A stretch of DNA of 64,000 nucleotides from Planococcus plakortidis (GCF_001687605.2 NZ_CP016539.2:2324501-2388500); one strand, 5' to 3'; positions 35,208-44,214 are shown, counted from the stretch's first letter. The notes: generated by a model from the letters alone, not told the origin. A program made the numbers and translations.

Positions 35208-36910
35208 AACACCTCTCCGGAATCGCAGCGTCCAACGGCATCGCCATCGCCAAGGCCTTCCGCCTGGAACATCCGGAACTGACGGTCGACAAGAAGAACG
35301 TCGCGGACCCCCAGGCGGAAATCGATCGTTTCAATCAAGCGGTGGCTGAATCGATCACCGAACTCGAAGCCATCAAGAAACGCACCGCCGAAGAAATCAG
35401 CGACAAGGAAGCGGCCATTTTCGGCGCCCACTTGCTCGTCCTGGAAGACCCGGAACTGATCGGGCCGATCACCGACAAGATCAATACCGACAGCGTCAAT
35501 GCCGAATTCGCGCTTCACGAAACCTCGACGATGTTCGTCGACATGTTCGAAGCGATGGACAATGAATACATGAAAGAACGCGCCGCCGATGTGCGCGACG
35601 TCACGAAACGCGTGCTCGCCCACCTGCTTGGCGTGCAGATCCAGAACCCGAGCATGATCACCGACGAAGTCGTCGTCATCGCTGAAGACTTGACGCCGTC
35701 CGACACGGTGCAATTAAACCCGAAATACATCAAAGGCTTCATCACCGATATCGGCGGGCGCACTTCGCATTCCGCCATCCTTGCCCGCACGCTGGAAATC
35801 CCGGCAGTCGTCGGCGCGAAAACGGCGATGGGCACGATCGATAACGGCACCATCGTCATCATCGACGGCTTGGCAGGCGAAGTCCTGCTCGACCCGGACG
35901 AAGCGACGCTTGCCGAATACAAGGAAAAACAAGCGGCTTACGCCAGCCAGAAAGCCGAGTGGGCCAAGTTGAAGAATGAAGCGACCGTCACGAAAGACGG
36001 CGTCGAAGTCGAACTCGGCGCAAACATCGGCACGCCGAAAGATTTGGTCGGCGTTTTGGATAACGGCGGCGAAGCGATCGGCCTGTACCGGACGGAATTC
36101 CTGTACATGGGCCGTGACGATTTCCCGACCGAGCAGGAACAAACCGATGCCTATGCGGAAGTCCTGCAAGGCATGGACGGCAAACCGACCGTCGTCCGTA
36201 CGCTCGACATCGGCGGCGACAAGGAATTGTCGTACTTGAAATTGCCGAAAGAACTCAACCCGTTTCTCGGCCTCCGCGCGATTCGCCTGTGCCTCGAGAT
36301 GCCGGACATGTTCCGCACGCAGCTGCGCGCACTACTCCGTGCGAGCGTCCACGGCAACCTCAAAATCATGTTCCCGATGATCGCGACGCTCGACGAGTTC
36401 CGCCAGGCGAAAGCCCTTCTCTTGGAAGAAAAGGCGAAACTCGAAGCGGAAGGCACACCGGTCAGCGATTCAATCGAAGTCGGCATCATGGTGGAAATCC
36501 CATCGACTGCCGTCATGGCAGACACCTTCGCGAAAGAAGTCGACTTCTTCTCCATCGGCACGAACGATCTGATCCAGTACACGATGGCCGCAGACCGCAT
36601 GAACGAATCCGTGTCGTATCTCTACCAGCCGTATAACCCGGCCATCCTGCGCCTCATCAAGACCGTCATCGACGCGTCCCATAAAGAAGGCAAATGGACC
36701 GGCATGTGCGGCGAAATGGCCGGCGACGAAATCGCCATCCCGATTCTCCTCGGCCTCGGCCTGGACGAATTCTCGATGAGCGCCTCGTCGATCCTGAAAG
36801 CCCGCTCCCAGCTGAGCCGCCTCTCCAAAGCGGACATGGAAGGGCATATCGACCACATCCTCGGCCTCACGACGTCCCAGGAAGTCGAAGATTACGTGAA
36901 AAACCTATAA
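35204..36910 (+). CDS. ptsI: PTS phosphoenolpyruvate-protein phosphotransferase (enzyme I)
   Basis: About 568 residues, the normal length. The phosphohistidine is in [23 protein letters not shown]-binding residues occur in [12 protein letters not shown] and [17 protein letters not shown], and the C-terminal catalytic Cys is in GMCGEMAGD. It takes phosphate from PEP and passes it to HPr. The start ATG overlaps the ptsH stop, a classic coupled pair. A terminator follows 6 bp after the stop. Confidence 0.95.
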   Translation: MKHLSGIAASNGIAIAKAFRLEHPELTVDKKNVADPQAEIDRFNQAVAESITELEAIKKRTAEEISDKEAAIFGAHLLVLEDPELIGPITDKINTDSVNAEFALHETSTMFVDMFEAMDNEYMKERAADVRDVTKRVLAHLLGVQIQNPSMITDEVVVIAEDLTPSDTVQLNPKYIKGFITDIGGRTSHSAILARTLEIPAVVGAKTAMGTIDNGTIVIIDGLAGEVLLDPDEATLAEYKEKQAAYASQKAEWAKLKNEATVTKDGVEVELGANIGTPKDLVGVLDNGGEAIGLYRTEFLYMGRDDFPTEQEQTDAYAEVLQGMDGKPTVVRTLDIGGDKELSYLKLPKELNPFLGLRAIRLCLEMPDMFRTQLRALLRASVHGNLKIMFPMIATLDEFRQAKALLLEEKAKLEAEGTPVSDSIEVGIMVEIPSTAVMADTFAKEVDFFSIGTNDLIQYTMAADRMNESVSYLYQPYNPAILRLIKTVIDASHKEGKWTGMCGEMAGDEIAIPILLGLGLDEFSMSASSILKARSQLSRLSKADMEGHIDHILGLTTSQEVEDYVKNL

Positions 36911-36914
36911 TGCA

Positions 36915-36953
36915 GAAAAAAGCCGTGAACTCGATTGAGTTCACGGCTTTTTT
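36915..36953. terminator. ptsI terminator, part of a composite repeat
   Basis: AAAAAAGCCGTGAACTC / GAGTTCACGGCTTTTTT. The stem is the same as that at 40427-40454 and close to that at 41927-41963; each continues through a short linker (TGACGATT or GGCGCTG) into a copy of the 22-bp motif. Confidence 0.88.
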
Positions 36954-36961
36954 GACGATTG

Positions 36962-37048
36962 AATTGTGTGGCGCACAGGGACATTCAAGTACGAGAATCC
37001 CGCTGCGACGCGAATCTTTCGCCCTGAATTGTGTCATGCACAGGGACA
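36962..37048 (+). repeat. 22-bp hairpin-motif pair, left flank of the 37-40 kb island
   Basis: Copies at 36962-36983 and 37027-37048, starts 65 bp apart, ending 1 bp from the stop codon of the antitoxin gene. The spacer (AATCCCGCTGCGACGCG) is nearly the same as in the pair at 40463-40549 on the other side of the island. Confidence 0.9.
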
Positions 37049-37049
37049 G

Positions 37050-37322
37050 CTATACTGTTTCTTTCTTTCCCGGAATGATAATATCCTCACCCAGTTCTTC
37101 TGCAATCAATCCGATTGTTTCGATGGTCGGGCTATTTAAACCTGCTTCAATTCTGCCAATGGTCGATTTCTGCAAACCTGTTCGATCTGCCAGTTGCTGC
37201 TGTGACCACCCAAGTTCTTTTCTTTTCGTTTTTATTTGAGCCGCTACGTAAGCTTCTCTTTTTAATTCCTTCACTTTCTCCGTGCCCAGAACACCTTCTG
37301 CTTTTTTCAAAAATGCATCCAT
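37050..37322 (-). CDS. HTH-XRE antitoxin (HigA-like)
   Basis: About 90 residues. The C-terminal two thirds form a Cro/C1-type helix-turn-helix: RKELGWSQQQLADRTGLQKS, TIGRIEAGLNSPTIETIGLI. The N-terminal 30 residues are a charged helix that could wrap the toxin. AAAGGAG precedes the ATG at 37322. It lies 13 bp after the RelE-like toxin gene, in the toxin-first order of HigBA modules, and should bind the inverted repeat at 37813-37834 to repress the operon. Confidence 0.8.
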   Translation of the reverse strand: MDAFLKKAEGVLGTEKVKELKREAYVAAQIKTKRKELGWSQQQLADRTGLQKSTIGRIEAGLNSPTIETIGLIAEELGEDIIIPGKKETV

Positions 37323-37335
37323 GTGAAAGCTCCTT

Positions 37336-37782
37336 TCAACGATATTTACTAGGAAATTGGCCGAGATATTCATCATAAACTAATTCAGCTGGCTTTATAT
37401 CTTCTCGTTTGACGTCATTATTGTATTGCTTATCGAATACATGAAGCAGCAGTACTTTGTAGTAATCGTAAACGGCAAATATAATTCTATAATTCGCTAC
37501 CGAAAAATTCTGCAGGCCCCATCTGTATAATTCGTTTTCGAATCGTGGATCAATATTCCGGGTTAATAGTTTAATGGATGGTGGAACTTCATCATCGGGT
37601 TCAAATTCGTTCGATTCAGGATAAGGATTGTAAGAAATGATTTCCCGTTGACGGATATAAGTAGCCAACAAACTTGACCAAACGCCAGGTTTCTTTGTTT
37701 GTTGCTCTTGTTGAGCGTTGATCAATAACATGCTTTGAAAAGCTTCCATATTACCAAGTTCAACGATTTCGTGTTTTCTCAT
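37336..37782 (-). CDS. RelE/HigB-like toxin
   Basis: About 148 residues. The C-terminal region WGLQNFSVANYRIIFAVYDY and KVLLLHVFDKQYNNDVKRED looks like the RelE/ParE fold core (strand, Arg-containing strand, then FxKK-like segment replaced by FDKQ). It should be a ribosome-dependent mRNA nuclease or related toxin. AAAGGATC precedes the ATG. It is transcribed first, ahead of the XRE antitoxin, from the promoter at 37813-37841. Confidence 0.7.
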   Translation of the reverse strand: MRKHEIVELGNMEAFQSMLLINAQQEQQTKKPGVWSSLLATYIRQREIISYNPYPESNEFEPDDEVPPSIKLLTRNIDPRFENELYRWGLQNFSVANYRIIFAVYDYYKVLLLHVFDKQYNNDVKREDIKPAELVYDEYLGQFPSKYR

Positions 37783-37812
37783 GAATTTAGATCCTTTACC
37801 TTTTATACTGTT

Positions 37813-37841
37813 ATGATAGCAAGTATGCTATCATAAATCAA
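37813..37841 (-). promoter_or_regulatory. Toxin-antitoxin promoter with operator palindrome
   Basis: ATGATAGCA and TGCTATCAT form a perfect 9-bp inverted repeat (37813-37834) around AGTA. On the minus strand TTGATT (37841-37836), a 17-bp spacer and TATCAT (37818-37813) make a promoter whose -10 and spacer are covered by the palindrome, as expected for antitoxin autorepression. Confidence 0.7.
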
Positions 37842-37874
37842 TTTTATACTTTTTTAAAAAGTTTAGCTCTTTTC

Positions 37875-38510
37875 TTATTCAAACAACGACAACTGTCGAT
37901 CCATTTTTTTATATTCCTCCCGGTCTAAATTTAGTTTCTTTTCACGATAGCGAGGGAATAAATCCAGCAAGATAAATTCCAATTCTTCTTTAGTTAAAGT
38001 GTCTATGATATTAGTTTCTGCCCGTTCCCATACATCCGTATCAAAATGCCTGTTCAGTTTTTTATACAACGCTGTATATAACCGCCCTACATTATTTTCT
38101 TTTGTATTTTTCAATCCTAGAGTTTTGATCATGTGCTTAATAGCTTTTTTGTATCTCTTAATAATGCCTTCAGTATCCTGGTATATTACCTCATGCATCA
38201 ATGGGCTATAGTTTGCTTTAGAAATAACCACCCATCCTTTGTTTTTATAGAACAGTGTAGCTTCCTCTTCATATCGGTAGAACTCTTTCCGGCTGACTTG
38301 AATAGGATCCAGCTCTTTTAACACTATGTATTCAGTGTGTTTATCTAGATAAAGCAGGGCTTTATCACGTTCATCCAGAAACTTTGAAACTCTCGATACA
38401 TGTTCAATCCAGCGAATTAAAAAACATGCTTCAGTTTCTCCGACATATACAGTATTCAACCTTTTATTGATAATTGCGTAAACACCTGCTTTTAGCAACA
38501 AATCTTCCAT
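37875..38510 (-). CDS. GIY-YIG nuclease-domain protein
   Basis: About 211 residues. The N-terminal 90 residues fit a GIY-YIG fold: GVYAIINKRLNTVYVGETE (GVY and YVG), the Arg in LIRWIEHV and a candidate metal-binding Glu in FYRYEEEATLFY. The remainder (IIKRYKKAIKHMIKTLGL to DRQLSLFE) is helical and charged, perhaps a DNA- or partner-binding part. GGAGGGG precedes the ATG. It lies 66 bp after the large coiled-coil gene on the same strand, and the two probably form an operon. Base composition is clearly more AT-rich than in the surrounding core genes. Confidence 0.7.
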   Translation of the reverse strand: MEDLLLKAGVYAIINKRLNTVYVGETEACFLIRWIEHVSRVSKFLDERDKALLYLDKHTEYIVLKELDPIQVSRKEFYRYEEEATLFYKNKGWVVISKANYSPLMHEVIYQDTEGIIKRYKKAIKHMIKTLGLKNTKENNVGRLYTALYKKLNRHFDTDVWERAETNIIDTLTKEELEFILLDLFPRYREKKLNLDREEYKKMDRQLSLFE

Positions 38511-38576
38511 TTTAACCCCTCCGCCGACTTAAGCGCTAAACTAGCGTGAACCATCAAATTCATGAATTAGCAATCA

Positions 38577-40217
38577 TCACTTTTTCGTGTTCGGCCATTT
38601 GAAATCATTGCGGTAATAGTGTTTCTTCAATTTTTCTAGGTCGTGTTCCCATTCTGCAATGGCATAGGCGAATTTTCTTTCCCCATTCTTTTGGCCTTTG
38701 CGCAATAAAATGTTATAACTGATGATCCCGACAACTTTTTTCAAGCCTATTTTGGGAACAGCGAGCTCCAGCGCTTGCCATCTCTTCGCTCGATTAACAC
38801 CGGTAATTTGATAACCCAGCCTTTTTAATTCACTCGTCTCATTCAAAGTCTTCTCTTCATTCTTTGGATTCTCTTTTTTCTTTTTCACTTCTGTAGAAGG
38901 CCAAACGAACGAACTTGATTGGATTCCTGCCTTTCCTTCCGGAGGCAGTGTATACCGCATTTCCCCCGTTTTGATTACCAGTGGGGCGATTTGCTTGCTG
39001 AACTCGCGATACTCTTTATTCACCAAGAATGCCCGGCCTCTAACTTTACTGAACCAAACGCTCACTTCTTTATACAAATAGATTTGATTTAGTTTGTCTT
39101 TTTGATATAACGGCAGTTTCATACGTTTTCGTTGCAGCCCCAATGTTTGTTTCAGCTTGTCATATTCAGTGGAGGTAATAATATATATCGGCGCTTCATG
39201 AGCTTTCACACTACTTTGTAAACGTGGCTTGATTCGTTGATCGACTTTTTCTAAAACCAGCTCTTGTTCCATATTCGTCAAGTTTTTATTCGAACGGAAT
39301 GTATTTCTCGCTTCCCTGTATGCTTCTTCTGTGACATCAGTCGACTTAGCTGCTTGATAAAATAAACGAAAACCTTTCACATTTTGCATCCCCTGAGGAT
39401 AGAATTCTTTTGCCCGATCAAGTATCCGTTGTTCTCCGTCGAATAGATAGCTATACCAAAAGTAGAATTCAAAATCCTCTTTTGACATGGCAGAAACTAA
39501 GAAACTCCATTCTACAGTCACCATATGCTTAAGGGATTCCTGTAAAACCTGTTTCATCGTAAAGGTCAGTAACAACCGGAAATAAGTCCGAATTAGATGA
39601 GATTCGTTTCGTTGCAATAAAGCAGGATAAACATTCTGGTGTTGCGCCTTCAAGTATTCCCGCAAAGATTGCTCTCCGTTTGTACCAATACTTTGGATGG
39701 CATACTCCATCGCTTTTTCAATTAAAGCATCAGAATCGTAATCAATACTGTCAGTAGCGCTCAAGATCTCCTGTATGATTGCCAATAGTCGGTAATTAAA
39801 TTCACTATTCTTAAGTTGCTTCCTATAATGCGGAGAGTTCACTTCTTCAAACAACTTGGCCAACATTCCGTTTTCCCGTTTTCTCCACATTTGTTCCATA
39901 GCGGAAGCCAGGGCAGCTACTTCCTCGGAATCATTAAGCTCAAGTATTTTTCTCACTTCCTCCAAGTTTCCTTCTTCGAGAGTGCTTAGATAGGAAAATG
40001 CTTGATTTTTCTTCAATTCTATTTCTTTCGCTTGTTGGCGAACGACAAGCTGCAATTCAACGTTTTCTGCATTACGTTTCAATAATTGATTTTTGAGTTC
40101 TTTAATTTCAATATCTTTTCTATGTAATTGGCGCTCATATTCTTCAATGAGCAAAGTGAGTTCACGGTCTACTGATTTCATAATACTTTCTTTTGTTACC
40201 ACATCTTCACTTCCCAT
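38577..40217 (-). CDS. Large coiled-coil protein of unknown function, partner of the GIY-YIG gene
   Basis: About 546 residues. Residues 15-75 are a coiled coil (LTLLIEEYERQLHRKDIEIK, ELKNQLLKRNAENVELQL). The centre is alpha-helical (VEWSFLVSAMSKEDFEFYFW), and the C-terminal 150 residues mix beta segments (GRAFLVNKEYREFSKQIAPL, RWQALELAVPKIGLKKVVG) with a basic linker (EVKKKKENPKNEEK). I recognise no domain. No membrane segment or signal peptide. AT-rich, as is the GIY-YIG gene. The start is uncertain: GTG or ATG codons up to 14 codons in are possible. Confidence 0.6.
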   Translation of the reverse strand: MGSEDVVTKESIMKSVDRELTLLIEEYERQLHRKDIEIKELKNQLLKRNAENVELQLVVRQQAKEIELKKNQAFSYLSTLEEGNLEEVRKILELNDSEEVAALASAMEQMWRKRENGMLAKLFEEVNSPHYRKQLKNSEFNYRLLAIIQEILSATDSIDYDSDALIEKAMEYAIQSIGTNGEQSLREYLKAQHQNVYPALLQRNESHLIRTYFRLLLTFTMKQVLQESLKHMVTVEWSFLVSAMSKEDFEFYFWYSYLFDGEQRILDRAKEFYPQGMQNVKGFRLFYQAAKSTDVTEEAYREARNTFRSNKNLTNMEQELVLEKVDQRIKPRLQSSVKAHEAPIYIITSTEYDKLKQTLGLQRKRMKLPLYQKDKLNQIYLYKEVSVWFSKVRGRAFLVNKEYREFSKQIAPLVIKTGEMRYTLPPEGKAGIQSSSFVWPSTEVKKKKENPKNEEKTLNETSELKRLGYQITGVNRAKRWQALELAVPKIGLKKVVGIISYNILLRKGQKNGERKFAYAIAEWEHDLEKLKKHYYRNDFKWPNTKK

Positions 40218-40426
40218 TTAAAAGTAAATATTTTGAATTTCTATAATTAATTATATACTCCATTTGAAGATGCGAAAAGATATCTTCTCTCAAACTATAG
40301 AGTGAAATCCGTACTCTCGTCCCTTAGACATAGGGTATTTAGAGAGATATTTTTCTTTTTTGCTTGTCGTTTGAAATCTCTGAGGTTTTTCATCTTTTTG
40401 AGAAAAATAAATACGTAAAAAAGCCG

Positions 40427-40454
40427 TGAACTCCAACAGAGTTCACGGCTTTTT
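40427..40454. terminator. Terminator, right flank of the 37-40 kb island
   Basis: AAAAAAGCCGTGAACTC / GAGTTCACGGCTTTTT, the same stem as at 36915-36953, followed by GACGATT and the 22-bp motif. With 40463-40549 it forms a direct repeat of 36915-37048. Confidence 0.85.
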
Positions 40455-40462
40455 GACGATTA

Positions 40463-40580
40463 AATTGTGTGGAACACAGGGACAGCGAAGCACCAAAACC
40501 CCGCTGCGACGCGGTTCTTCCCGCGCGAATTGTGTGTAACACAGGGACAGCTGGACAGCTTCAAGCTCTGCACAGGGACA
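40463..40580 (+). repeat. 22-bp hairpin-motif pair plus half copy, right flank of the island
   Basis: Copies at 40463-40484 and 40528-40549 (65-bp period) and a 3' half copy CTCTGCACAGGGACA at 40566-40580, which ends 3 bp from the stop of the small gene at 40584. Confidence 0.88.
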
Positions 40581-40583
40581 CCA

Positions 40584-40754
40584 TCAAGCTTCCGCCTGCA
40601 GCCCCTCATTTTCGCTGTCCACGTAGGCACGCGCCTGCAAGCCCGCCTTCTCCAGCTTATACTGCTTATAGCCGTTGATATATTCCTCATAAGTTTTCAA
40701 ATAGGTTTTGTTCGGGATCTCCATTGCCATTTCTTCTTTTACAATCGCAGTCAT
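40584..40754 (-). CDS. Small hypothetical protein, 56 residues
   Basis: The ATG at 40754 has GAGGAGG at 9 nt spacing. The product (MTAIVKEEMAMEIPNKTYLK, then TYEEYINGYKQYKLEKAG and ARAYVDSENEGLQAEA) is soluble and charged, with a likely amphipathic helix. The stop is 3 bp from a half copy of the 22-bp motif, the same arrangement as at several proven genes. No family recognised. Confidence 0.5.
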   Translation of the reverse strand: MTAIVKEEMAMEIPNKTYLKTYEEYINGYKQYKLEKAGLQARAYVDSENEGLQAEA

Positions 40755-40865
40755 CCGATTCATCCTCCTCGATTTTGGTCCTTACAAGTATTGATCACGC
40801 GGCCAGCTACAGGTGATATTAAATCAATGCATACTTCTTTCTTTGGATAAAAGAAGTTGCCGTAT

Positions 40866-41276
40866 TCATTTTTTTCGCGGCAGCACGGCAAGCGCATCCA
40901 CCAGGCGTTTGACGAAATCCGGGAACGCTTCCTTCGATGCGATCCGCAATGTATGCATCCCGTCTTCCGAGAGAGCGCTCTGGGAATAACTCGTCGGCAG
41001 TGGAATCGGATGCTCAATCAGCGCCCGTGTCAAACGCTTCATGTTCTCGAGCGAAATCTGCAGCTCTGCCTTATTCAATCCCTCTTCCTCGTCACGGGAC
41101 AATTGGACGGAAACATCCCGGTCTAGCGGCCAGCTGATAAATTCGTGAACATTCGCCTGCATGCCGCTATCAGGCCCGTCGCCGACATGGCGCTCCCCCG
41201 TTCGCTTTGCCGTTTCTTCACCCGCAATCCTCGGTGTTTTCTCAATGGTTGATGTTGCGTGTCGTATTCCCATCAT
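40866..41276 (-). CDS. Hypothetical protein, about 136 residues
   Basis: The ATG at 41276 (MMGIRH) lies 9 nt after GGAGG. The N-terminal 50 residues are polar and probably disordered (STIEKTPRIAGEETAKRTGE); the rest is more regular (EFISWPLDRDVSVQLSRDEE, KRLTRALIEHPIPLP, AFPDFVKRLVDALAVLPRKK). No catalytic motif or membrane segment. I do not recognise a family. It may share a transcript with the 56-residue gene downstream. Confidence 0.5.
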   Translation of the reverse strand: MMGIRHATSTIEKTPRIAGEETAKRTGERHVGDGPDSGMQANVHEFISWPLDRDVSVQLSRDEEEGLNKAELQISLENMKRLTRALIEHPIPLPTSYSQSALSEDGMHTLRIASKEAFPDFVKRLVDALAVLPRKK

Positions 41277-41593
41277 GTCCCCATTCCTCCGCTCGCTTTG
41301 ATCTATCCCCTTATGCCCCTTTGCGTTTCCCATAGCCTAACGGCAGCCTCGGAAACCAGATAACGCTTATTACAAAATCTCAATGCACAAAAGTAATTCA
41401 CGTCACCTAAAATAAATCCGCTATAACAAAAATAAACTATTATACATCATATTTTTACTAAATTAACTGCTTTATTTCATTTTTACCACTACATAAAACC
41501 TACCTGAAGGGCCAGAAAATGTAAAGTAGGCTATGAAAACTCTTATAATTCAGATAATAATTCGTTTTTTTCCATATACTTTTTGCTGGATTA
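41277..41593. other. Gene-free AT-rich gap
   Basis: No open frame with a ribosome site, no repeat copy and no strong hairpin were seen here. The stretch is AT-rich (for example AAAATAAACTATTATACATC) and could hold the promoter of the minus-strand gene at 40866-41276. Confidence 0.4.
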
Positions 41594-41806
41594 TTAGAGT
41601 TTGTGAATTAAATAACATGCCATGACACCCCATAAGACTCCAGCAATAATAGCATTTTGAACAGATCCAGCTTCCCGCCACACTTTAAAAATACCCCACC
41701 AGGTTTCCAATAAAAGGTAAATTGAAATAATGTTTTTCTGAAACTTTTTTCCGCCTGTTTTCAATGCTTCCCTCTTCAACTTCGCCCTCTGGTCAGGATA
41801 GGCCAT
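41594..41806 (-). CDS. Small membrane protein, about 70 residues
   Basis: MAYPDQRAKLKREALKTGGK is a basic head, followed by two hydrophobic segments (FQKNIISIYLLLETWWGIFK and NAIIAGVLWGVMACYLIHKL). The ribosome site is poor (a GGGG run well upstream), so the start is uncertain. No family recognised. Confidence 0.4.
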   Translation of the reverse strand: MAYPDQRAKLKREALKTGGKKFQKNIISIYLLLETWWGIFKVWREAGSVQNAIIAGVLWGVMACYLIHKL

Positions 41807-41926
41807 GCAAAACCCAAAATTCCCACCCCCTCATCGATATCTTCAGCTGTTTAACATATACATAACCGGCTGACGCGAAACACCCCCTCCAGCACTCCCT
41901 GCGCCCAGCGATTCCCCAATCGCAAC

Positions 41927-41963
41927 GAAAAAGCCTTGAACTCGATCGAGTTCAAGGCTTTTT
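41927..41963 (-). terminator. agcS terminator
   Basis: AAAAAGCCTTGAACTCGA / TCGAGTTCAAGGCTTTTT perfect stem. It lies beyond the repeat pair at the end of agcS and resembles the stems at 36915 and 40427. Confidence 0.88.
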
Positions 41964-41970
41964 GGCGCTG

Positions 41971-42057
41971 AATTGTGTGGCACACAGGGACACGCAAGCA
42001 GCAAAATCCCGCCGCCACGCGATTCTGTCGCCCGAAATTGTGTCCAACACAGGGACA
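41971..42057 (+). repeat. 22-bp hairpin-motif pair (65-bp period)
   Basis: Copies at 41971-41992 and 42036-42057. The spacer has AAAATCCCGCCGCCACGCGA as in other pairs. It lies 12 bp from the agcS stop codon and 7 bp from the terminator stem. Confidence 0.88.
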
Positions 42058-42069
42058 CAAACCGAAAAT

Positions 42070-43479
42070 CTAAGCTTCCCGCACCGCTTTCTGGCGTTTC
42101 GCCCGTTTCTTCACTTTCAAGTCTTTCCGGTAATACTCATCCGACGTAAAGAACTCGTTCTTCAAGTCCTTCACTTTGTTGCTCAACAGCAAAATCGCCA
42201 GCACGTTCGGGATGAGGATCGCCGCAAGCATGATATCGAGGAAGCCCCAAATGACTTCCGCAGCACCGACTGCACCAAGCACGACGGCGATGATATAGAC
42301 CACTTGCATGCCGTGTGCCGCTTTCAAGCCGAACAGGAACTCCGCTTGCTTCGCTCCGTAGAACACGACGACCAGGATCGTCGACAACACGAAGAAGATA
42401 AGTGCGATCGTCACGAGAATCGCGCCGAAATCACCGAAATACTGTTCAAAGGCCAAGCTCGTAAGCGCCGAGGAATTTTCCATCGCGCCTTCTTGTGTCC
42501 AGACGCCTGACGACAAGATGACGAACGCCGTCGCCGTACAGACGATCAAGGTGTCGACGACGATGCCGATGACCGCCCAGAAGCCTTGGCGCACTGGATG
42601 GTCGGTCGTCGCCGCGGCATGTGCGATTGGCGCCGTCCCGAGCCCTGCTTCGTTGGAATACAATCCGCGGGCAAAGCCCCAGCGGATGACTTCGACAATC
42701 GCCGCACCGGCAAAGCCGCCCATGACAGGCGCCGGCGAGAAGGCGTTGCTAAAGATCAGCATGAAGAATTCCGGCACAGCTTTGACGTTCATCAATAAAA
42801 TGACGACCGCCCCGCCGACATACATCAACGCCATGAACGGCACGAAAATCTCCGTCACTTTTCCGATGCGCTTGATGCCGCCGAAGACGACGATGGACAC
42901 GAGCACCGCCGTGATGATGCCCGTCCATAGCGCAGGAATCGCGAACGTCGCTTCAACGGTGCTCGCGATCGAGTTCCCTTGCACCATGATGCTCGGGATC
43001 AACTCGATCATCAACGCGAACGAGAACCACACGCCGAGCCATTTCATGTTCAAGCCTTTCGTCATATAATACATCGGCCCGCCGACAAATTCGCCGTTGC
43101 CGTTTTTCTCGCGGTACTCGACCGCCAGCACGCTTTCCGCGAATTTGAGCGCCATGCCGATCAAGGCAATGACCCACATCCAGAAAATCGCGCCCGGTCC
43201 CCCGAACATGATCGCCGCCGGCACCCCGACGATGTTCGCTGCGCCGATCGTTGACGACAAGGCAGACGTCAATGCCTGGAACGGCGTGACCGTTCCTTCG
43301 CCTTTTGGCCGCCTGAAAATGCTGCCGAAGGTCTGGCCGAATATGTACCCGAAATAACGGAATTGAAAAAATCCTAATTTGAATGTCATATAAAGTCCAG
43401 AAACTAATAACAATGTGATGAGCGGGATGCCCCATATCCATGCTGAAAAGTCAGCTACCCCTTGTAAAAATCCTTCCAA
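42070..43479 (-). CDS. Sodium:alanine/glycine symporter (AGCS family)
   Basis: About 469 residues with 10-11 hydrophobic segments. Family signatures are FQALTSALSSTIGAANIVGV, AAIMFGGPGAIFWMWV, EYREKNGNGEFVGGPMYYM and GLYSNEAGLGTAPIAHAAA. It co-transports Na+ with alanine or glycine across the inner membrane. The ATG is followed by EGFLQGVADFSAWIWGIPLI, the normal AGCS opening. No riboswitch was recognised in the leader. The 3' end carries the repeat pair and terminator. Confidence 0.92.
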   Translation of the reverse strand: MEGFLQGVADFSAWIWGIPLITLLLVSGLYMTFKLGFFQFRYFGYIFGQTFGSIFRRPKGEGTVTPFQALTSALSSTIGAANIVGVPAAIMFGGPGAIFWMWVIALIGMALKFAESVLAVEYREKNGNGEFVGGPMYYMTKGLNMKWLGVWFSFALMIELIPSIMVQGNSIASTVEATFAIPALWTGIITAVLVSIVVFGGIKRIGKVTEIFVPFMALMYVGGAVVILLMNVKAVPEFFMLIFSNAFSPAPVMGGFAGAAIVEVIRWGFARGLYSNEAGLGTAPIAHAAATTDHPVRQGFWAVIGIVVDTLIVCTATAFVILSSGVWTQEGAMENSSALTSLAFEQYFGDFGAILVTIALIFFVLSTILVVVFYGAKQAEFLFGLKAAHGMQVVYIIAVVLGAVGAAEVIWGFLDIMLAAILIPNVLAILLLSNKVKDLKNEFFTSDEYYRKDLKVKKRAKRQKAVREA

Positions 43480-43698
43480 ACTGTTTTCCCCCTATAATAT
43501 TTCAAGATATGAAATATTTCCCCCACCACATAAGGTTCAAACTAAAATCAGGAAATTATCTTATAAATTTAGAAAAACTCGGCAATATAGCCCACTCACC
43601 GAGATGCCCCCTGCACCCATCCGACTCCCCGAAACCAAAAAAACCTCCTATTCCATAGCAGAACCTGAGGCTTTTGGCAAATCGTCATACGAATCGTT

Positions 43699-44214
43699 TC
43701 AGAAATTATCCTCCACATACTCCGCTTCCTGCTCTTTCGTCATAAAGCCCGTCGCGCGTCCGACGGTGCCGTTATGCCATTCCCAGATTGTGTTGTGCAC
43801 ATCGACCGCATTGGAGAACTTGCCTTGCTCCCATTCGGTCAAGGCGTCTTCGTAGAACGAGTATTCATCGTACGCCCCTTCGTTGGCGCGCAGGATCTTC
43901 AACATCTCCTCGATCCGTGCGGGCGTCATCTGGATCTTTCCGCGCTTTTCGGTCGCCACGATTTTCTGGTGCGTCATCTGGTGCAACTTGACCTGGAACT
44001 GCCCTTCCGTCAAACCGACCGTATCGACCGGCAAATCCGATTGCCGCGATTGGGCCACCGCGTCTTCGTCCAGTACTTCTGCGGCCTCTTCTGCCGCTTT
44101 TGAAATCTCCTGTTCGTCGGTCGCCGTGAAGCTCTGATACACCCAGTATCCCGCTCCCGCGAGCACACCGAGCACCACCAACAGGATGATGATTATCCTT
44201 AACACTTTCCTCAA
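43699..44214 (-). CDS. DUF6241-like membrane-anchored protein
   Basis: About 171 residues from a TTG behind AAGGAAGGA. One N-terminal anchor (VLRIIIILLVVLGVLAGAGY) is followed by an extracellular, acidic helical domain (AAEEAAEVLDEDAVAQS) and a more conserved-looking part: GLTEGQFQVKLHQMTHQKIV, FYEDALTEWEQGKFSNAVD, HNTIWEWHNGTVGRATGFMT. The layout fits DUF6241, a Bacillales family without known role. Family call is from memory. Confidence 0.65.
   Translation of the reverse strand: MRKVLRIIIILLVVLGVLAGAGYWVYQSFTATDEQEISKAAEEAAEVLDEDAVAQSRQSDLPVDTVGLTEGQFQVKLHQMTHQKIVATEKRGKIQMTPARIEEMLKILRANEGAYDEYSFYEDALTEWEQGKFSNAVDVHNTIWEWHNGTVGRATGFMTKEQEAEYVEDNF

Noticed and set aside
34508..35713. 401-residue minus-strand frame opposite ptsH/ptsI, and others rich in VPVCHTI-like peptides
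   Set aside because: They are antisense to certain genes or are translations of the 22-bp repeat; no ribosome site or domain supports them.
43480..43698. Glycine riboswitch upstream of the AGCS symporter
   Set aside because: Expected because such leaders are common for this family, but no matching core motifs or expression-platform hairpin were seen.
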